Positions 16,569-26,303 of a stretch of DNA of 64,000 bases are shown piece after piece. Every line of letters begins with the position of its first letter. Positions within the stretch are counted from its first letter, which is position 1. Source of the stretch: Microcoleus vaginatus PCC 9802 (GTDB taxonomy: Bacteria; Cyanobacteriota; Cyanobacteriia; Cyanobacteriales; Microcoleaceae). The position numbers and the translations under genes were made by a program. Location: contig CP031740.1 in assembly GCA_022701275.1 (NCBI GenBank), forward strand, positions 879,001-943,000. The letters are read 5' to 3'. The notes below the pieces were generated by a model. It did no database searches. It was not told the DNA's origin and saw nothing but the letters and a program-made list of their open reading frames with translations.

Positions 16569-18476
16569 TTACACGCTAACGGGTGACTGTTTGCGGCTGA
16601 ATGTTGCTAAGATGCGATCGGCCATTTGCGGTGGAGTTAACCCTAAACTTGCAAATGATTGCTCTGGCGTTGCATGATCTACTAATGTATCCGGTACGCC
16701 CAGCCGCATCAGCGGCACGAGGACATTATTGTCCAGCAACGATTCGGCTACTGCTGAACCGAAGCCGCCCATCAAAGAGCCTTCTTCTAAAGTGACAACT
16801 CGCCCGATTCGCTGTGCTAAAGGCAAGATTAATTCGGTGTCCAAAGGCTTGACAAAACGCGCATTGATGACAGTTGCTTCAATACCGTGTTCGCTCAGAA
16901 TCTCGGCGGTTTGCATTGCCGGATAAACCATTGAACCGTAACCCAAGATCAGCAAATCGTCGCCGTTGCGGAGAATTTCGCCTTTGCCGATCGGCAACTC
17001 TTCCCAACCTTCTTCCATCAGAGGCACCCCGTAACCGTTGCCGCGCGGGTAACGCATGGTGATCGGGCCGCTGGTGTGGTTGATTCCTGTGACTATCATC
17101 CGCTGCAATTCTGCTTCATCTTTTGGCGCCATAATTGTCATATTTGGCAGGCACCGCAAGAAGGAAATGTCGTACATTCCTTGGTGAGTTGGGCCGTCAG
17201 CACCGACAATTCCAGCCCGATCCAAACAGAAGAAAACTGGCAAGTTTTGGATGCAAACATCGTGAATTATTTGGTCATATCCTCGCTGCACAAATGTCGA
17301 GTAAATTGCCACAACCGGGCGCATTCCTTCGCAGGCTAAACCAGCGGATAACGTCACGGCGTGCTGTTCGGCAATCCCGACATCAATGTACTGTTTCGGC
17401 AGTTTTTCATGAAGTTTATCCAGACCTGTTCCGGTTGCCATTGCAGCGGTAATGCCGACAATTTTGGGATTATCTTCTGCTAGCTTGACTAGGGCGTGGG
17501 CAAATACTTTCGAGTAAGCTGGAGGCTTGGGTTTAGTGGAGGGAAGGCCTTTGCCCGTGGCTAAGTTAAAGGGATTTTGGGCGTGATATCCTACTTGGTC
17601 TTTTTCGGCGATCGCATATCCTTTGCCCTTCACCGTCACCACGTGAACCAACACCGGCCCTTGAATGGTATGAGCTTGTTTGAAAGTGGCAATTAACTCT
17701 TCCAAATTGTGCCCATCTACCGGGCCCATGTAAGTAAAGCCTAATTCTTCAATTACTGCTCCAACTTTCGAGACTGCCAAGCGTTTCATCCCTTCTTTGA
17801 GGCGTTCCATTTCAGGAGTAAAAGTTTCGCCGACAAAGGGAATGTGTTTGAATTGTTCCTCTAAGTTATCTTTGAGAAACTGCACCGGTGGCGACAATCG
17901 CATCTTGTTCAAATAGCGGGTAATTGCGCCGACGTTTGGCGAGATTGACATCTCGTTGTCGTTGAGCACAACTAATAAATTGGTTTTCGGCATATGGCCC
18001 GCGTGGTTGATCGCTTCGAGTGCCATGCCGCCCGTCAATGCGCCGTCGCCGATGACTGCTACAGTTTTAAAGTTTTCCCCTTTGAGGTCGCGCGCCATTG
18101 CCATTCCTAGTGCTGCGGAAATGCTTGTGGAAGCGTGACCTGCGCCGAAGTGGTCAAATTTGCTCTCGCAGCGCTTGAGATAGCCTGCAACGCCGTCTTT
18201 TTGGCGTAGGGTGTGGAATTGGTTGTAGCGGCCGGTGATTAATTTGTGAGGATAAGCTTGGTGGCCCACATCCCAGGTAACTTTGTCGCGATCGAGGTCG
18301 AGTGTTTGGTAGAGTGCTAAGGTCAGTTCGACTACACCCAATCCTGGGCCGAGGTGGCCGCCGCTAGCGGCTACAGTTTCTAAATGCTTTTCTCGAATTT
18401 GTCGGGCAATTTGTTCGAGTTGATGAATCGAGAGGCCGTGTAATTGGTTTGGGTGAGTCAGTTCGCTGAGATGCAT
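16569..18476 (-). CDS. dxs: 1-deoxy-D-xylulose-5-phosphate synthase
   Basis: This 635-residue thiamine-diphosphate enzyme condenses pyruvate and glyceraldehyde 3-phosphate in the first step of the MEP isoprenoid pathway. The N-terminal domain shows the substrate histidine region ([16 protein letters not shown]), the TPP/Mg motif GDGALTGG leading to LNDNEMSIS, and [11 protein letters not shown]. The middle transketolase domain carries [11 protein letters not shown] and [16 protein letters not shown]. The length equals the family norm. The ATG at 18476 fits the conserved MHLSELTHP start. ispD, another MEP gene, lies at 44852, so the two are not co-transcribed. Confidence 0.98.
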   Translation of the reverse strand: MHLSELTHPNQLHGLSIHQLEQIARQIREKHLETVAASGGHLGPGLGVVELTLALYQTLDLDRDKVTWDVGHQAYPHKLITGRYNQFHTLRQKDGVAGYLKRCESKFDHFGAGHASTSISAALGMAMARDLKGENFKTVAVIGDGALTGGMALEAINHAGHMPKTNLLVVLNDNEMSISPNVGAITRYLNKMRLSPPVQFLKDNLEEQFKHIPFVGETFTPEMERLKEGMKRLAVSKVGAVIEELGFTYMGPVDGHNLEELIATFKQAHTIQGPVLVHVVTVKGKGYAIAEKDQVGYHAQNPFNLATGKGLPSTKPKPPAYSKVFAHALVKLAEDNPKIVGITAAMATGTGLDKLHEKLPKQYIDVGIAEQHAVTLSAGLACEGMRPVVAIYSTFVQRGYDQIIHDVCIQNLPVFFCLDRAGIVGADGPTHQGMYDISFLRCLPNMTIMAPKDEAELQRMIVTGINHTSGPITMRYPRGNGYGVPLMEEGWEELPIGKGEILRNGDDLLILGYGSMVYPAMQTAEILSEHGIEATVINARFVKPLDTELILPLAQRIGRVVTLEEGSLMGGFGSAVAESLLDNNVLVPLMRLGVPDTLVDHATPEQSFASLGLTPPQMADRILATFSRKQSPVSV

Positions 18477-18917
18477 ATTTTAAAATCTTGCTCCTGTGAA
18501 TCAGGACGAATCCTTAACAGATATAGGTTGTGCCTGCGACGTTGGGTACGCGCAAACGTTAGAATAGTTTAACGGTTATTTGAGAAAAACTGTTAGCCGT
18601 AAGATTTTTGTTATTTTTGGCATTGTAATTATAGTTAATAAATTGCGCCCAGTCAATATAAAAGAAGCTTATGTTCTTAGTTGCTAATCGCTAATTGTTA
18701 GCTGCATGGAGATTCTTAAGCATTTAAAGCTAAATAAGCCCACCTAAAAAAATAGAATACTCACATACCCGACTCCTTTAAGAAGTCGGGTATCTAACAG
18801 AAGAACGTTTTACGTTTAATTAGAGCGACCTACTTACTTTTTGTCAGAAAAGGACGAGTTCCCTTTTCTATTTATCGGTTTTTCAGTTAAAACAAAAAAG
18901 GATCTCGCCCCCATCGA
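18477..18917. other. Intergenic region upstream of dxs
   Basis: This 441-base AT-rich stretch contains the dxs promoter side and a hairpin at 18767-18791. A 24-base motif at 18812-18835 is almost repeated at 30266-30290. No convincing ORF was seen: the plus-strand frame at 18841 is a shadow of the next gene. Confidence 0.5.
18767..18791. terminator. ACCCGACT hairpin
   Basis: ACCCGACT (18767-18774) pairs with AGTCGGGT (18784-18791) around a 9-base loop, downstream of the small minus-strand gene at 18918. No T tract directly follows, so it may be a repeat hairpin that only helps termination. Confidence 0.45.
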
Positions 18918-19169
18918 TTACAACATTTGCTCTAATTCAGCCGATCGAACTTCTGGCAATTTCTCAGCCCCAGTCGTATCAAATACGATCGCCTGTTTAG
19001 CCACCAGCAACAACCGCCGTAAAATTTGCATATATCCCTCAGCATCGCCTCGGCGGTGGAACCGAGCCACAACCAATCGCTGCATATTTGGCAATTGCCG
19101 CACGATACACCAGGGATGAGTGTTTAATTTGGGCTTTGATGTTGGTATCCTAGGGTAATACTTCCCCAC
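18918..19169 (-). CDS. Small conserved hypothetical protein
   Basis: An 83-codon frame on the minus strand, with a GTG start at 19169 inside a perfect palindrome. The protein is basic, with PWCIVRQLPNMQRLVVARF and HRRGDAEGYMQILRRL, and has the composition of a real cyanobacterial protein. I believe relatives exist in other filamentous cyanobacteria, but I cannot name a function. The start is uncertain: there is no ribosome site, and no ATG occurs before the internal Met at residue 28. It is divergent from the HTH gene at 19287. Confidence 0.55.
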   Translation of the reverse strand: MGKYYPRIPTSKPKLNTHPWCIVRQLPNMQRLVVARFHRRGDAEGYMQILRRLLLVAKQAIVFDTTGAEKLPEVRSAELEQML

Positions 19170-19286
19170 GTTCGTGGGGTGTGGTAGAAAAAGCGATCGC
19201 CCTTAAGTTTTCGAGGCTAGGAGGGCGATCGTTTTCAGTGTACAGAGCTATTGTATGTTGCATACGCATCAATGTCAATCTAAAGC

Positions 19287-19499
19287 ATGGGATACGTTAG
19301 ACTGCGGATTCGAGAACTAGCTGAGCAAAAGGGTTGGACTCTAAAGCAAGTTGCCGATCAATCAGGAGTGAATTACAACACTGTTAGAAGCTACGTTCAG
19401 CGCGATGCTTTGAACACGGCCGATATTTCTGCTGTCTACAAAATCGCCCGCGCCTTCGATGTGACGATGGAAGATTTGGTTGAGATTTTGGAAGATTAA
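19287..19499 (+). CDS. Small XRE/Cro-type HTH regulator
   Basis: This 70-residue protein is almost entirely a lambda-repressor-like helix-turn-helix. RIRELAEQKGWTLKQVADQS provides helices 1-2, GVNYNTVRSYVQRD the recognition helix, and IYKIARAF-like sequence (VYKIARAFDVTMEDLVEIL) the last helices. It should bind DNA as a dimer, but the target is unknown. Such stand-alone XRE proteins are common in cyanobacteria. It is alone on its strand, followed by a minus-strand gene. The ATG lacks a strong ribosome site. Confidence 0.9.
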   Translation: MGYVRLRIRELAEQKGWTLKQVADQSGVNYNTVRSYVQRDALNTADISAVYKIARAFDVTMEDLVEILED

Positions 19500-19621
19500 G
19501 GGGCAGACTGAAGATGCGATTCCTTCCCGGTAAAAGATAATCTACTTCTTCCTTCTGCTTCCTCCTTCTTCCTTCGCGTCCTTGGTGTCTTCGCGGTTCA
19601 ATAATATAGACAGTATTGGTG

Positions 19622-21709
19622 CTAGACTCGCGTTTGACTCTGCAAAATTTCTGCCAACAACCGCTCTTGAGTTTTCGCCGGTTCTTTGCAAGTCAAACAC
19701 TCGCAAACTAACCCGATAACACCTTCAGGCAAATCAGCCTCAATCTGACAGACCGCAGTCGGATAATACTGCGAAATCAACCCAGAAATTTGATCGGGAG
19801 TCGTGCGAATCAGGGTAGAATGCTGATACCAGTCGATCGCCGAAAGTAGACTCGGACAAGCTTGCGGAGCGTCTTGTACAATACTGCTGAAAGCTTGCAA
19901 ACCTTGTTGGGCGCGATCGAGATATTCTAAATTCGGGCCCAACAGCGCGAGGCGAACCAAAGAGGCGATCGCAATTCCATTCGCCGCCGGAGTTGCATTG
20001 TCTATATAGCTGCGTTCCCGCACCAACAAATCTCCGCTAGCATCCTTAGCAGTATTGTAATATCCTCCCAATTCCACGCTCCACAAAAACTCATCAAATT
20101 CTTCTTGCACCTGCACAGCTTTATTCAACCAAAACTGAGAATTCGGCAACTGTTTTGCCTCTTCCCCGTTTCCTAGAGTCAAACTCGCTTGGTGCAAATC
20201 CAACAAAGCTTTCACAAACAAAGCATAATCTTCCGACTGCGCGGTCACAGCAGAGTGTCCGTCATAATTTAACCGCTGAAACCGCCCATCCGTCCACTGA
20301 TTATCTAAAATAAAATTAGCAGCTTTCACCGCTAATTCCAGATATTCCCAATTCCCAAAAACCGCTGCCGCGCGGGCTAAACCAGAAATCACTAAGCTAT
20401 TCCAAGCAGCAATCATTTTCGTGTCAGTAACGGCGGGAATTCTACCCGGCCAACTTTCGTTTTTAGCTTCTTGATTGTTGCGGGCTGGCGGAAAGGTTTT
20501 TACACTATCGGGATTGCCACCGTAGCGAACTTGAAAGAGTTTAGCTAAAGCCGTTTTTACCGTGTCGCTCAGTTTTCCTGGATGGCGGCGCTGTAATACA
20601 TTCTTGCCTTCAAAATTGCCGCTGCGACTAACAGTAAAGTGTGCTTTAATTTCCGCCAATTCCTCAGGAGTTAATAGTTGTTCCAGTTCGGCATAAGTCC
20701 AGACATAAAATGCTCCTTCTTCCGGTTCAACTTCCTCTGAAGTGTTAAAACTATCAGCATCCTGTGCAGCATAAAAATAGCCTGTTGGCGCGGTCATTTC
20801 TCGCTTCAACCATTCTACTGTCCCCGCGATCGCAGTTTCAAAAGCGGGTTCTTGTATTCCCGCGCCCCACAAGTTTGCTAAATACTCAACAATTTGACCG
20901 TTGTCGTAGAGCATTTTTTCAAAGTGTGGCACAGTCCAAGTCGGATCAACCGTATAGCGGTGAAATCCGCCTCCTACCTGGTCATAAATGCCGCCCAATG
21001 CTAAGTCTAATCCGCGCTGAGTGCAGACTTGTTTGCTGTCGTATTTTGATTCAAAATTAAATCGCGTTCCCCGCAGGGCTAGCTCAGCATAAGGTATCAT
21101 CGGAAAACTGGGCCCGGGGTTGTGGCCGGCAACAATTCCGGTGTTGAGTTCTAAGCCTTTTTGAAAGATTTCGCGATTTAATTCGGCGGTTACTCCTGAC
21201 AGCGCTGCCGTCTGTTGGAGGTTGCCTAAAATCTCTGCTTTGAAGGCTTCTACTTTGCCTTTTTCTGTGTCGTAAAAGCGGCGAATTGCTTGCAAAACTT
21301 CTAAAAATCCCGGCCGTCCGTAGCGCGGTTCTACGGGGAAATAAGTGCCTCCGTAGAAGGGTACTCGCTCGTCGGGAGTGAGAAAAACGTTGAGCGGCCA
21401 ACCGCCTTGACCGGTCATCATTTGCAAGGTTTGCATATAAATGCTGTCGATATCCGGTCGTTCTTCGCGATCGACTTTTACGGGTATAAAGTGCGAATTC
21501 ATGTATTCGGCGATCGCGCGATCGGAAAATGCTTCCCCTTCCATCACCGTACACCAGTGGCAGCTAGAGTAGCCAATTGACAGGAAAATCGGTTTATTTT
21601 CGCTCCGGGCCGCTTCCAAAGCTTCGTCGCACCAAGGCCACCAGTCGATCGGATTTTCGGCGTGTTTCCGCAGGTAAAGGCTTTGGGATTGAGCAAGACG
21701 GTTGACCAT
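19622..21709 (-). CDS. Thioredoxin-domain protein (YyaL/SPATA20, DUF255 family)
   Basis: The 695-residue product has an N-terminal thioredoxin-like domain with LYLRKHAENPIDWWPW and the redox-type SSCHWCTVM motif near residue 50. A long six-hairpin glycosidase-like helical region follows (GGGFHRYTVDPTWTVPHFEK, ISGLARAAAVFG). Family members are found from bacteria to mammals, and their chemistry is poorly known. The ORF reads two codons further to a TTG at 21715. I use the ATG at 21709 because the conserved MVNRLAQSQSLYL begins there. The first 236 bases of this gene are duplicated in decayed form at 23815-24050. Confidence 0.93.
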   Translation of the reverse strand: MVNRLAQSQSLYLRKHAENPIDWWPWCDEALEAARSENKPIFLSIGYSSCHWCTVMEGEAFSDRAIAEYMNSHFIPVKVDREERPDIDSIYMQTLQMMTGQGGWPLNVFLTPDERVPFYGGTYFPVEPRYGRPGFLEVLQAIRRFYDTEKGKVEAFKAEILGNLQQTAALSGVTAELNREIFQKGLELNTGIVAGHNPGPSFPMIPYAELALRGTRFNFESKYDSKQVCTQRGLDLALGGIYDQVGGGFHRYTVDPTWTVPHFEKMLYDNGQIVEYLANLWGAGIQEPAFETAIAGTVEWLKREMTAPTGYFYAAQDADSFNTSEEVEPEEGAFYVWTYAELEQLLTPEELAEIKAHFTVSRSGNFEGKNVLQRRHPGKLSDTVKTALAKLFQVRYGGNPDSVKTFPPARNNQEAKNESWPGRIPAVTDTKMIAAWNSLVISGLARAAAVFGNWEYLELAVKAANFILDNQWTDGRFQRLNYDGHSAVTAQSEDYALFVKALLDLHQASLTLGNGEEAKQLPNSQFWLNKAVQVQEEFDEFLWSVELGGYYNTAKDASGDLLVRERSYIDNATPAANGIAIASLVRLALLGPNLEYLDRAQQGLQAFSSIVQDAPQACPSLLSAIDWYQHSTLIRTTPDQISGLISQYYPTAVCQIEADLPEGVIGLVCECLTCKEPAKTQERLLAEILQSQTRV

Positions 21710-21836
21710 AATCAAATATACTTTAACTCGTACTCAGTAAGCTTGTTATTTCTCTCGTAGTGTAGCGTGAGATGTTTTAGTTGAGTTGTTGCCGATAATC
21801 ATGTTTTAATATTATGGCTGAGTATCTCGATCTAAC

Positions 21837-23411
21837 ATGAGTTTATCATCTCGGAGAACCTTCAATCAACGGCTCGGACAATTTTTGCTGAGCGCGGCAG
21901 TTCCTCCTACTGTTTCCCAACTGTACCAAACTGAATATTCGGACCAAGCTTTATTAGAAACGAATCTTAACAATTTTCTGGCGAAAGCAGACCCAGAAAT
22001 AGAATTATTAGTCCCGACCTTTTTAGGTAACGACAAGCGCCGCTTCTACGGTCGAGGTGTTCCGAAAAGCTTGAAGTTAATCGACAAATTTCAACTCGGC
22101 AGTGGCAGGACTTTTTTGGGAAGGCGGTCTGTAGTTTGGAGCGGTGCCGGCTGGACTGGACAGCCGACAATTACCAGAGACGGGGGAAAAACTTATTTAA
22201 TTATAGGTGCTTATGACCACAATTTGCGAAAAATAGATATTGCTACCAATAAAGAAGTTTGGCGCTATAAATTTGATGATATGATCAAAGGATCATCAAC
22301 GATTTATATCGATGAAAAAGCGAGTGCTGAAAACAGAATTGTGGTTTTGCAAGGCAGCCGCAGTGGCGGGGCTGGCAAAAAAGTAGTGCCGAGTTTTAGG
22401 GCAATATCTTTTAGAACTGGCAAGGAACTTTGGAAATTGGACATCAGGAGAACGCCCAGCTACAGCCGCGATAATGACAGCAGCGCTTTGGATCTCGGCG
22501 GTGGCGTTTTGTTCAATGCGGGGGAAAATGGGATCGGCTATTTTCTCGATAGTTCCACAAGCCAAGCCAAAATTAAACAAGGAATCAAGCAGCCAAATAT
22601 CTTGTCGGAAGTACAGCTTTATGCAGCAGGAGATATCAGCAAGCACAGGGGAAACCTGGTCGCGGAATCATCGCCGTCCCGGCTCAAAGATAGAATATTT
22701 ATAGCTGCTGGTTCCGGTCATATTTACGGTATTAGCATTGAAACTAAAAAGATAGTTTGGGATTTCTATACGGGCTCAGATTTGGATGGAAGTGCTGTAA
22801 TTTCTAAATCAGGAAAACTGTTTTGTGCCCTTGAAAAACAATACATTCAGGGCAACGGCGGAGTGCTGAAGCTGAATCCCAACAAGGAACCGAATGCCAG
22901 CGTCGAATGGTTTTTGCCTACCGGAAATCGCCGACTTTCTAGCTGGGAAGGCGGGATAATTGGCTCGGTGGCGTTGAATGATGAGTACAATTCAGGGGAG
23001 TTTCCGGCGCTGTTTGCCACAAATGCGATCGACGGCAATTTGTACATCGGTTCCCAAGATATGATTACAGGTAAAAAAATTGCTGTCCCTTGGCGAAATC
23101 AGTCTTACGATACTCCTGTAATAGTGTTTAAAAAAGCGATTGGTTCTTCAATTTCGACTCCGATTTTTACCGATGGTAATAAACTGATCAGTGCCGGATA
23201 CAACGGTGTCTATTTGTTCAATTTGAATTGGGAACGAGCGAAGTCTGGGGATGAGAATGCTTTGAGAAATGCTAAAGGCGAGTTTTACCGTTTGAAAGTA
23301 ATAGAATCGGGGAGATTTAAGCCGGGTTTGTCCTTTGAGGCGACGCCTGTAGTTTGGGACGGAATTGTGAGGATTTGCGCGAGGGATGGCTGGATGTATA
23401 CTTTGGGGTGA
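21837..23411 (+). CDS. PQQ-like beta-propeller protein, probably exported
   Basis: This 524-residue protein is made of repeated propeller blades: GGKTYLIIGAYDHNLRKID leading to EVWRYKF, RIVVLQGSRSG leading to GKELWKL, and SGKLFCALEKQYI. The N-terminus (MSLSSRRTFNQRLGQFLLSA) has paired arginines followed by a short hydrophobic stretch, resembling a Tat or Sec export signal, so a periplasmic or surface location is likely. No catalytic residues typical of quinoprotein dehydrogenases were identified, so it may be structural or binding. It is divergent from the thioredoxin-domain gene across 127 bases. A decayed paralogous copy begins at 24179 as part of a segmental duplication. Confidence 0.8.
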   Translation: MSLSSRRTFNQRLGQFLLSAAVPPTVSQLYQTEYSDQALLETNLNNFLAKADPEIELLVPTFLGNDKRRFYGRGVPKSLKLIDKFQLGSGRTFLGRRSVVWSGAGWTGQPTITRDGGKTYLIIGAYDHNLRKIDIATNKEVWRYKFDDMIKGSSTIYIDEKASAENRIVVLQGSRSGGAGKKVVPSFRAISFRTGKELWKLDIRRTPSYSRDNDSSALDLGGGVLFNAGENGIGYFLDSSTSQAKIKQGIKQPNILSEVQLYAAGDISKHRGNLVAESSPSRLKDRIFIAAGSGHIYGISIETKKIVWDFYTGSDLDGSAVISKSGKLFCALEKQYIQGNGGVLKLNPNKEPNASVEWFLPTGNRRLSSWEGGIIGSVALNDEYNSGEFPALFATNAIDGNLYIGSQDMITGKKIAVPWRNQSYDTPVIVFKKAIGSSISTPIFTDGNKLISAGYNGVYLFNLNWERAKSGDENALRNAKGEFYRLKVIESGRFKPGLSFEATPVVWDGIVRICARDGWMYTLG

Positions 23412-23465
23412 ACTACCTACAGTCTTGGCGACTGTCGGAAGTGCGATCGCATCCTCATTTTCTAG

Positions 23466-23810
23466 ATGTTGAAATCCGCCAATGCCACTACCTGCCGTTT
23501 AACTGCGCTTATATCTTTCATATAAAGGATGTCACGAATTATCGGAAACCTGTTATAACAATCCTCGCATCATTTGTGAATTTCTTACTTTCTCAGAGCG
23601 AGTTCGGGGAGGGTTGGGGTGAGGTAAAAATTTACGACTTATTTACGATTGCTATAGCAGCAGTGCACGAGCTTGATTGGTCGCTGTTGATTTTACTAAT
23701 CTGGGGATTGGGATTGTCGCTGAATGCTTGGAATGTTTATCAAAGTGAAGGGGAAGAGTACGAACAAGCGTGTGGGCGGGGGCGGTTGAAGAAATCGGTG
23801 GGACAGTGAA
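23466..23810 (+). pseudogene. Decayed copy of the 2TM-domain gene
   Basis: Bases 23474-23557 match the leader of the intact gene at 28352 (28265-28350) almost base for base, but the start ATG is ATA here. Bases about 23650-23805 match its 3' part, encoding WGLGLSLNAWNVYQSEGEEY. Most of the N-terminal coding part is replaced by unrelated sequence. It lies directly after the intact PQQ-like gene. Confidence 0.8.
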
Positions 23811-23814
23811 AAGC

Positions 23815-24050
23815 GCTTTTTATGGGTATAAAGTGCGAATTCATGTATTGGACGATCGCGCGATGATCGCAAAATGCTTCACCTTCCATCACCCTACACC
23901 AGTGGCAGCTAGAGTAATTGACAGAAAAATCGGTTTATTTTCCCTCCAGGCCCTTGATCAGGCTTCGTCGCACCAGGCCCACCAGCCGATCGGAGTTTCA
24001 GGGTGTTTTCGCAGAAAAAGGCTTTGGGATTGAGCAAGACGGTTGACCAT
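23815..24050 (-). pseudogene. Truncated, decayed copy of the thioredoxin-domain gene 5' end
   Basis: This segment aligns with 21473-21709, including the ATG position (24048-24050), the SSCHWC-coding region and the flanking GAGCAAGACGGTTGACCATAA. It has scattered substitutions and small indels that break the frame. Homology ends near 23815, where the copy joins the decayed 2TM gene and marks the duplication junction. Confidence 0.85.
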
Positions 24051-24178
24051 AATCAAATCCACTTGAACTTTTGCTGGGTAAGCCTGTCAGTTCTCTAGCA
24101 GTTTAGCGCGAGATGTTTTAGCTGAGTTGCTGCTGATCATCCTGTTTTCATACGATCGCTGATAATTTAGATGTCAAA

Positions 24179-24885
24179 TGAGTCGATCGTCTCGGAGAAT
24201 CTTCAATCAACGGCTGGGAAAATTTTTGCTGACTGCGACGGTTCCTCCTGCTGTCCTCAAACAGTGCCAAACTGCATCTGGGAATTGACGGAGTGAGAAA
24301 GCCGCTGAAACCTTGACATTTAGAGAGTTTAGGCTCTTGAACCTCCCTCAAGAGAGTAGTAATTATCACAAGTTTATTGACCATTTTGATGGTAGCGAAC
24401 CCGAACAATCGTGATTAGACCCTGCAGAAAGTCTAAAAATTAGCGATCGCACGCACACATTTTTTTGAAGACAAGCAGCTCAAACCCTTACTGCGTCAAG
24501 TCTTTCAACTTGCTTGTCACCGTCAAATATAGGAATTGACTTTTTTCCAAAAAATAATATTAACAAATTTTTAGCGCAAGCAGACCCAGAAATAGAATTG
24601 TTAGTCCCGACATTTTGGCGTTGCCTAATTGCCGAATGATTTTGGTTTTTTTGTGGGATGGGCTCTCCTAGCCCGAAGGCGTGTATTTTCACCGCAGGCG
24701 GGACACCCCACAAGAATCATCCTCAAATTGTGCAACGCCGACATTTTTAGGTAACTACCAGCGCCGCTTCTACCGCAGAGGCGTTCCGAAAACAATGTCC
24801 CAGAAAGTCGAGTCGTCCTTTTAGTCGGTCAAAGTTCCGGTGTCACAGATAATAACGACCACCGAAACCATCGGTCTCTAAACTG
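24179..24885 (+). pseudogene. Decayed copy of the PQQ-like propeller gene
   Basis: It begins with an ATG whose product (MSRSSRRIFNQRLGKFLL) mirrors the intact gene at 21837, then stops after about 36 codons at a TGA. Later blocks at 24557-24616 and 24740-24800 match the intact gene from codon 43 on, including CAGACCCAGAAATAGAATT. They are split by a 123-base MITE-like insertion. A last block near 24800-24840 encodes ESRVVLLVGQSSG, matching ENRIVVLQGSRSG of the intact copy after a deletion. Confidence 0.85.
24617..24739. mobile_element. MITE-like element with 8-bp target duplication
   Basis: This 123-base insertion inside the decayed propeller gene has perfect 8-base ends, GGCGTTGC and GCAACGCC, extending imperfectly to about 29 bases. 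It is flanked by the direct repeat GACATTTT (24609-24616 and 24740-24747). Removing the element and one flank restores the paralogous sequence. It has no coding capacity, so it must have moved with a transposase supplied elsewhere. Confidence 0.85.
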
Positions 24886-24887
24886 AG

Positions 24888-25011
24888 ATGTTGCACCATG
24901 ACCGATAAGCCTGTTTTGGGCGGGCTCTCCTGCCCACCCCCTACTGCCCACAAGAAAACTCATTCTTTGTGGAACGGGCCCCAGAGCCGGTTCTTGGTAA
25001 TGGTGCAACAT
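24888..25011. mobile_element. MITE-like element with ATGTTGCACCAT ends
   Basis: ATGTTGCACCAT (24888-24899) and ATGGTGCAACAT (25000-25011) are perfect inverted arms around 100 bases. Similarity of the flanks may extend the arms outward to about 22 bases. The core shares GGGCTCTCCTGCCCACC and CCCACAAGAA with the element at 24617. No clear target duplication was found. Confidence 0.6.
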
Positions 25012-25536
25012 ATAAGTCTAAATGGCGCTGGTTGCTGAATCGGAAAGCGAGAATCGACGCACCCAATATGAGCCCAGATTTTGTCCTGAGTTATAGCCCA
25101 CATTCGGCAGCTTCAACTGTCACCATCGGTTTTTACCTATTTTTAGCCAGCAATCAAGCTCTCACTTAAACTTTGATACCGTACATTAACGGATAACAAA
25201 ATTTTTAAAAGCATAATTTAGAGCTTTAAAATAGTTTTATCAGTAATTATGCTGTGTCGCACCCCAGTTTAGGAATCTGAGTTATAGCTTTTTGAAAGAT
25301 AGAAAAGTCAGGACTAAAATCCGGATGGCAGCACCCCTATTTTGTTATGTAAGCCATAGCAAATAGCTAGCTAGAAGTCATGAATTTAGGCACTTTGGCT
25401 AAATTCAATAAGCGTATTCTGAATCTTCATCGAATCTTTATCAAAACCACTTGCATTAACCTGTGCTTGGGTTTAGATTGAATATGTGAAGGAAAAAAAC
25501 CTGCTTCCAGCAAACTTAAAAATAACGGTGTCAACC

Positions 25537-26208
25537 ATGAAATTCCAATTAAACTTAGTCAAATCTATTTTAGCTGTTGCCGGTGTCGCCGCTGTTAGTG
25601 CAGTATCCGCAGCACCTGCCTCTGCCTTCAGCTTTGGTAATATCGTTGGTGGCGATACGCCTGGAGATGCTTATCAAAACAGCTTTACATTTGACGTAAT
25701 TGACCAGGGTGCATCAGTTCTTTTTAACATCTCCAACTCGGGAAATAATGCCGCCTCTGAGATGTTTATCAGTCAAGTTCTCTTTGATGATAATGGCTAT
25801 CTGTCTAATGCCGTGGCTAACGTTGGTAATATTGGTACGGTAGCCTTTAGTGGTGGTGCTAGCGACGCTCAGCTACCTCAAGGTGGTAATGGTTTCACCA
25901 CAGACTATTCCTTCTGGAGTGACAATGCTGGTGGTAATAAATGGGGTATCCAAGGTGGCGAAACTTTGGGATTGAGCTTTACTGGAAATTATGCTAACGT
26001 AGTTTCCGCTTTGAATACCGGTGCCTTAAAATTAGGTTTGCACGTTCAAGCCTTACCCAAGGGTGCAAGCGATTCTTACATCAGCACCATCAGTGCTGCC
26101 AACACTGAAGCTACTCCTGAACCTTTAACAATGCTTGCTGCTGGAGCCGCTGTTGGGTTTGGTACTATGTTCAAAAAGCAACGCGCTCGGGCTCAAAAAG
26201 CTGAATAG
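25537..26208 (+). CDS. PEP-CTERM sorting-domain surface protein
   Basis: This 223-residue secreted protein has a signal peptide (MKFQLNLVKSILAVAGVAA, cleavage near ASA-FSF), a Gly/Asn-rich beta-sandwich-like body, and a C-terminal sorting signal. That signal is TPEPLTMLA, a hydrophobic stretch AAGAAVGFG, then the basic tail KKQRARAQK. In this family an exosortase cuts at the PEP motif during export. A likely exosortase is encoded at 27346. The frame extends 17 codons upstream to a GTG at 25486. The ATG at 25537 is preferred because the signal peptide begins there. It lies within the duplicated segment, after the MITE-like elements, and ends in a clear terminator. Confidence 0.9.
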   Translation: MKFQLNLVKSILAVAGVAAVSAVSAAPASAFSFGNIVGGDTPGDAYQNSFTFDVIDQGASVLFNISNSGNNAASEMFISQVLFDDNGYLSNAVANVGNIGTVAFSGGASDAQLPQGGNGFTTDYSFWSDNAGGNKWGIQGGETLGLSFTGNYANVVSALNTGALKLGLHVQALPKGASDSYISTISAANTEATPEPLTMLAAGAAVGFGTMFKKQRARAQKAE

Positions 26209-26274
26209 GCTATCATTTGAACTGGTTTTCGATCCTGGCTTGATGCCACACTGATTATTTGATGATAGAAATAA

Positions 26275-26303
26275 AAACCTGGTTTCACCAAGAAACCAGG
26301 TTT
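26275..26303 (+). terminator. Terminator after the PEP-CTERM gene
   Basis: AAACCTGGTTTC and GAAACCAGGTTT form a 12-base perfect stem with a 5-base loop, followed by TCTTATT. The sequence also belongs to the CCNGGTTT hairpin family found elsewhere in the window. Confidence 0.75.

Noticed and set aside
18841-19119. 92-codon plus ORF
   Set aside because: Antisense shadow of the more protein-like minus-strand gene at 18918.
19155-19190. CRISPR-repeat-like palindrome (TTCCCCACGTTCGTGGGGTG)
   Set aside because: It resembles type I-E repeats in shape but occurs once, with no spaced copies and no cas genes in the window.
23354-23809. 151-codon plus ORF spanning the end of the propeller gene and the 2TM relic
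   Set aside because: It is a chance joining of an out-of-frame gene end, intergenic sequence and the decayed 2TM gene, not a real fusion.
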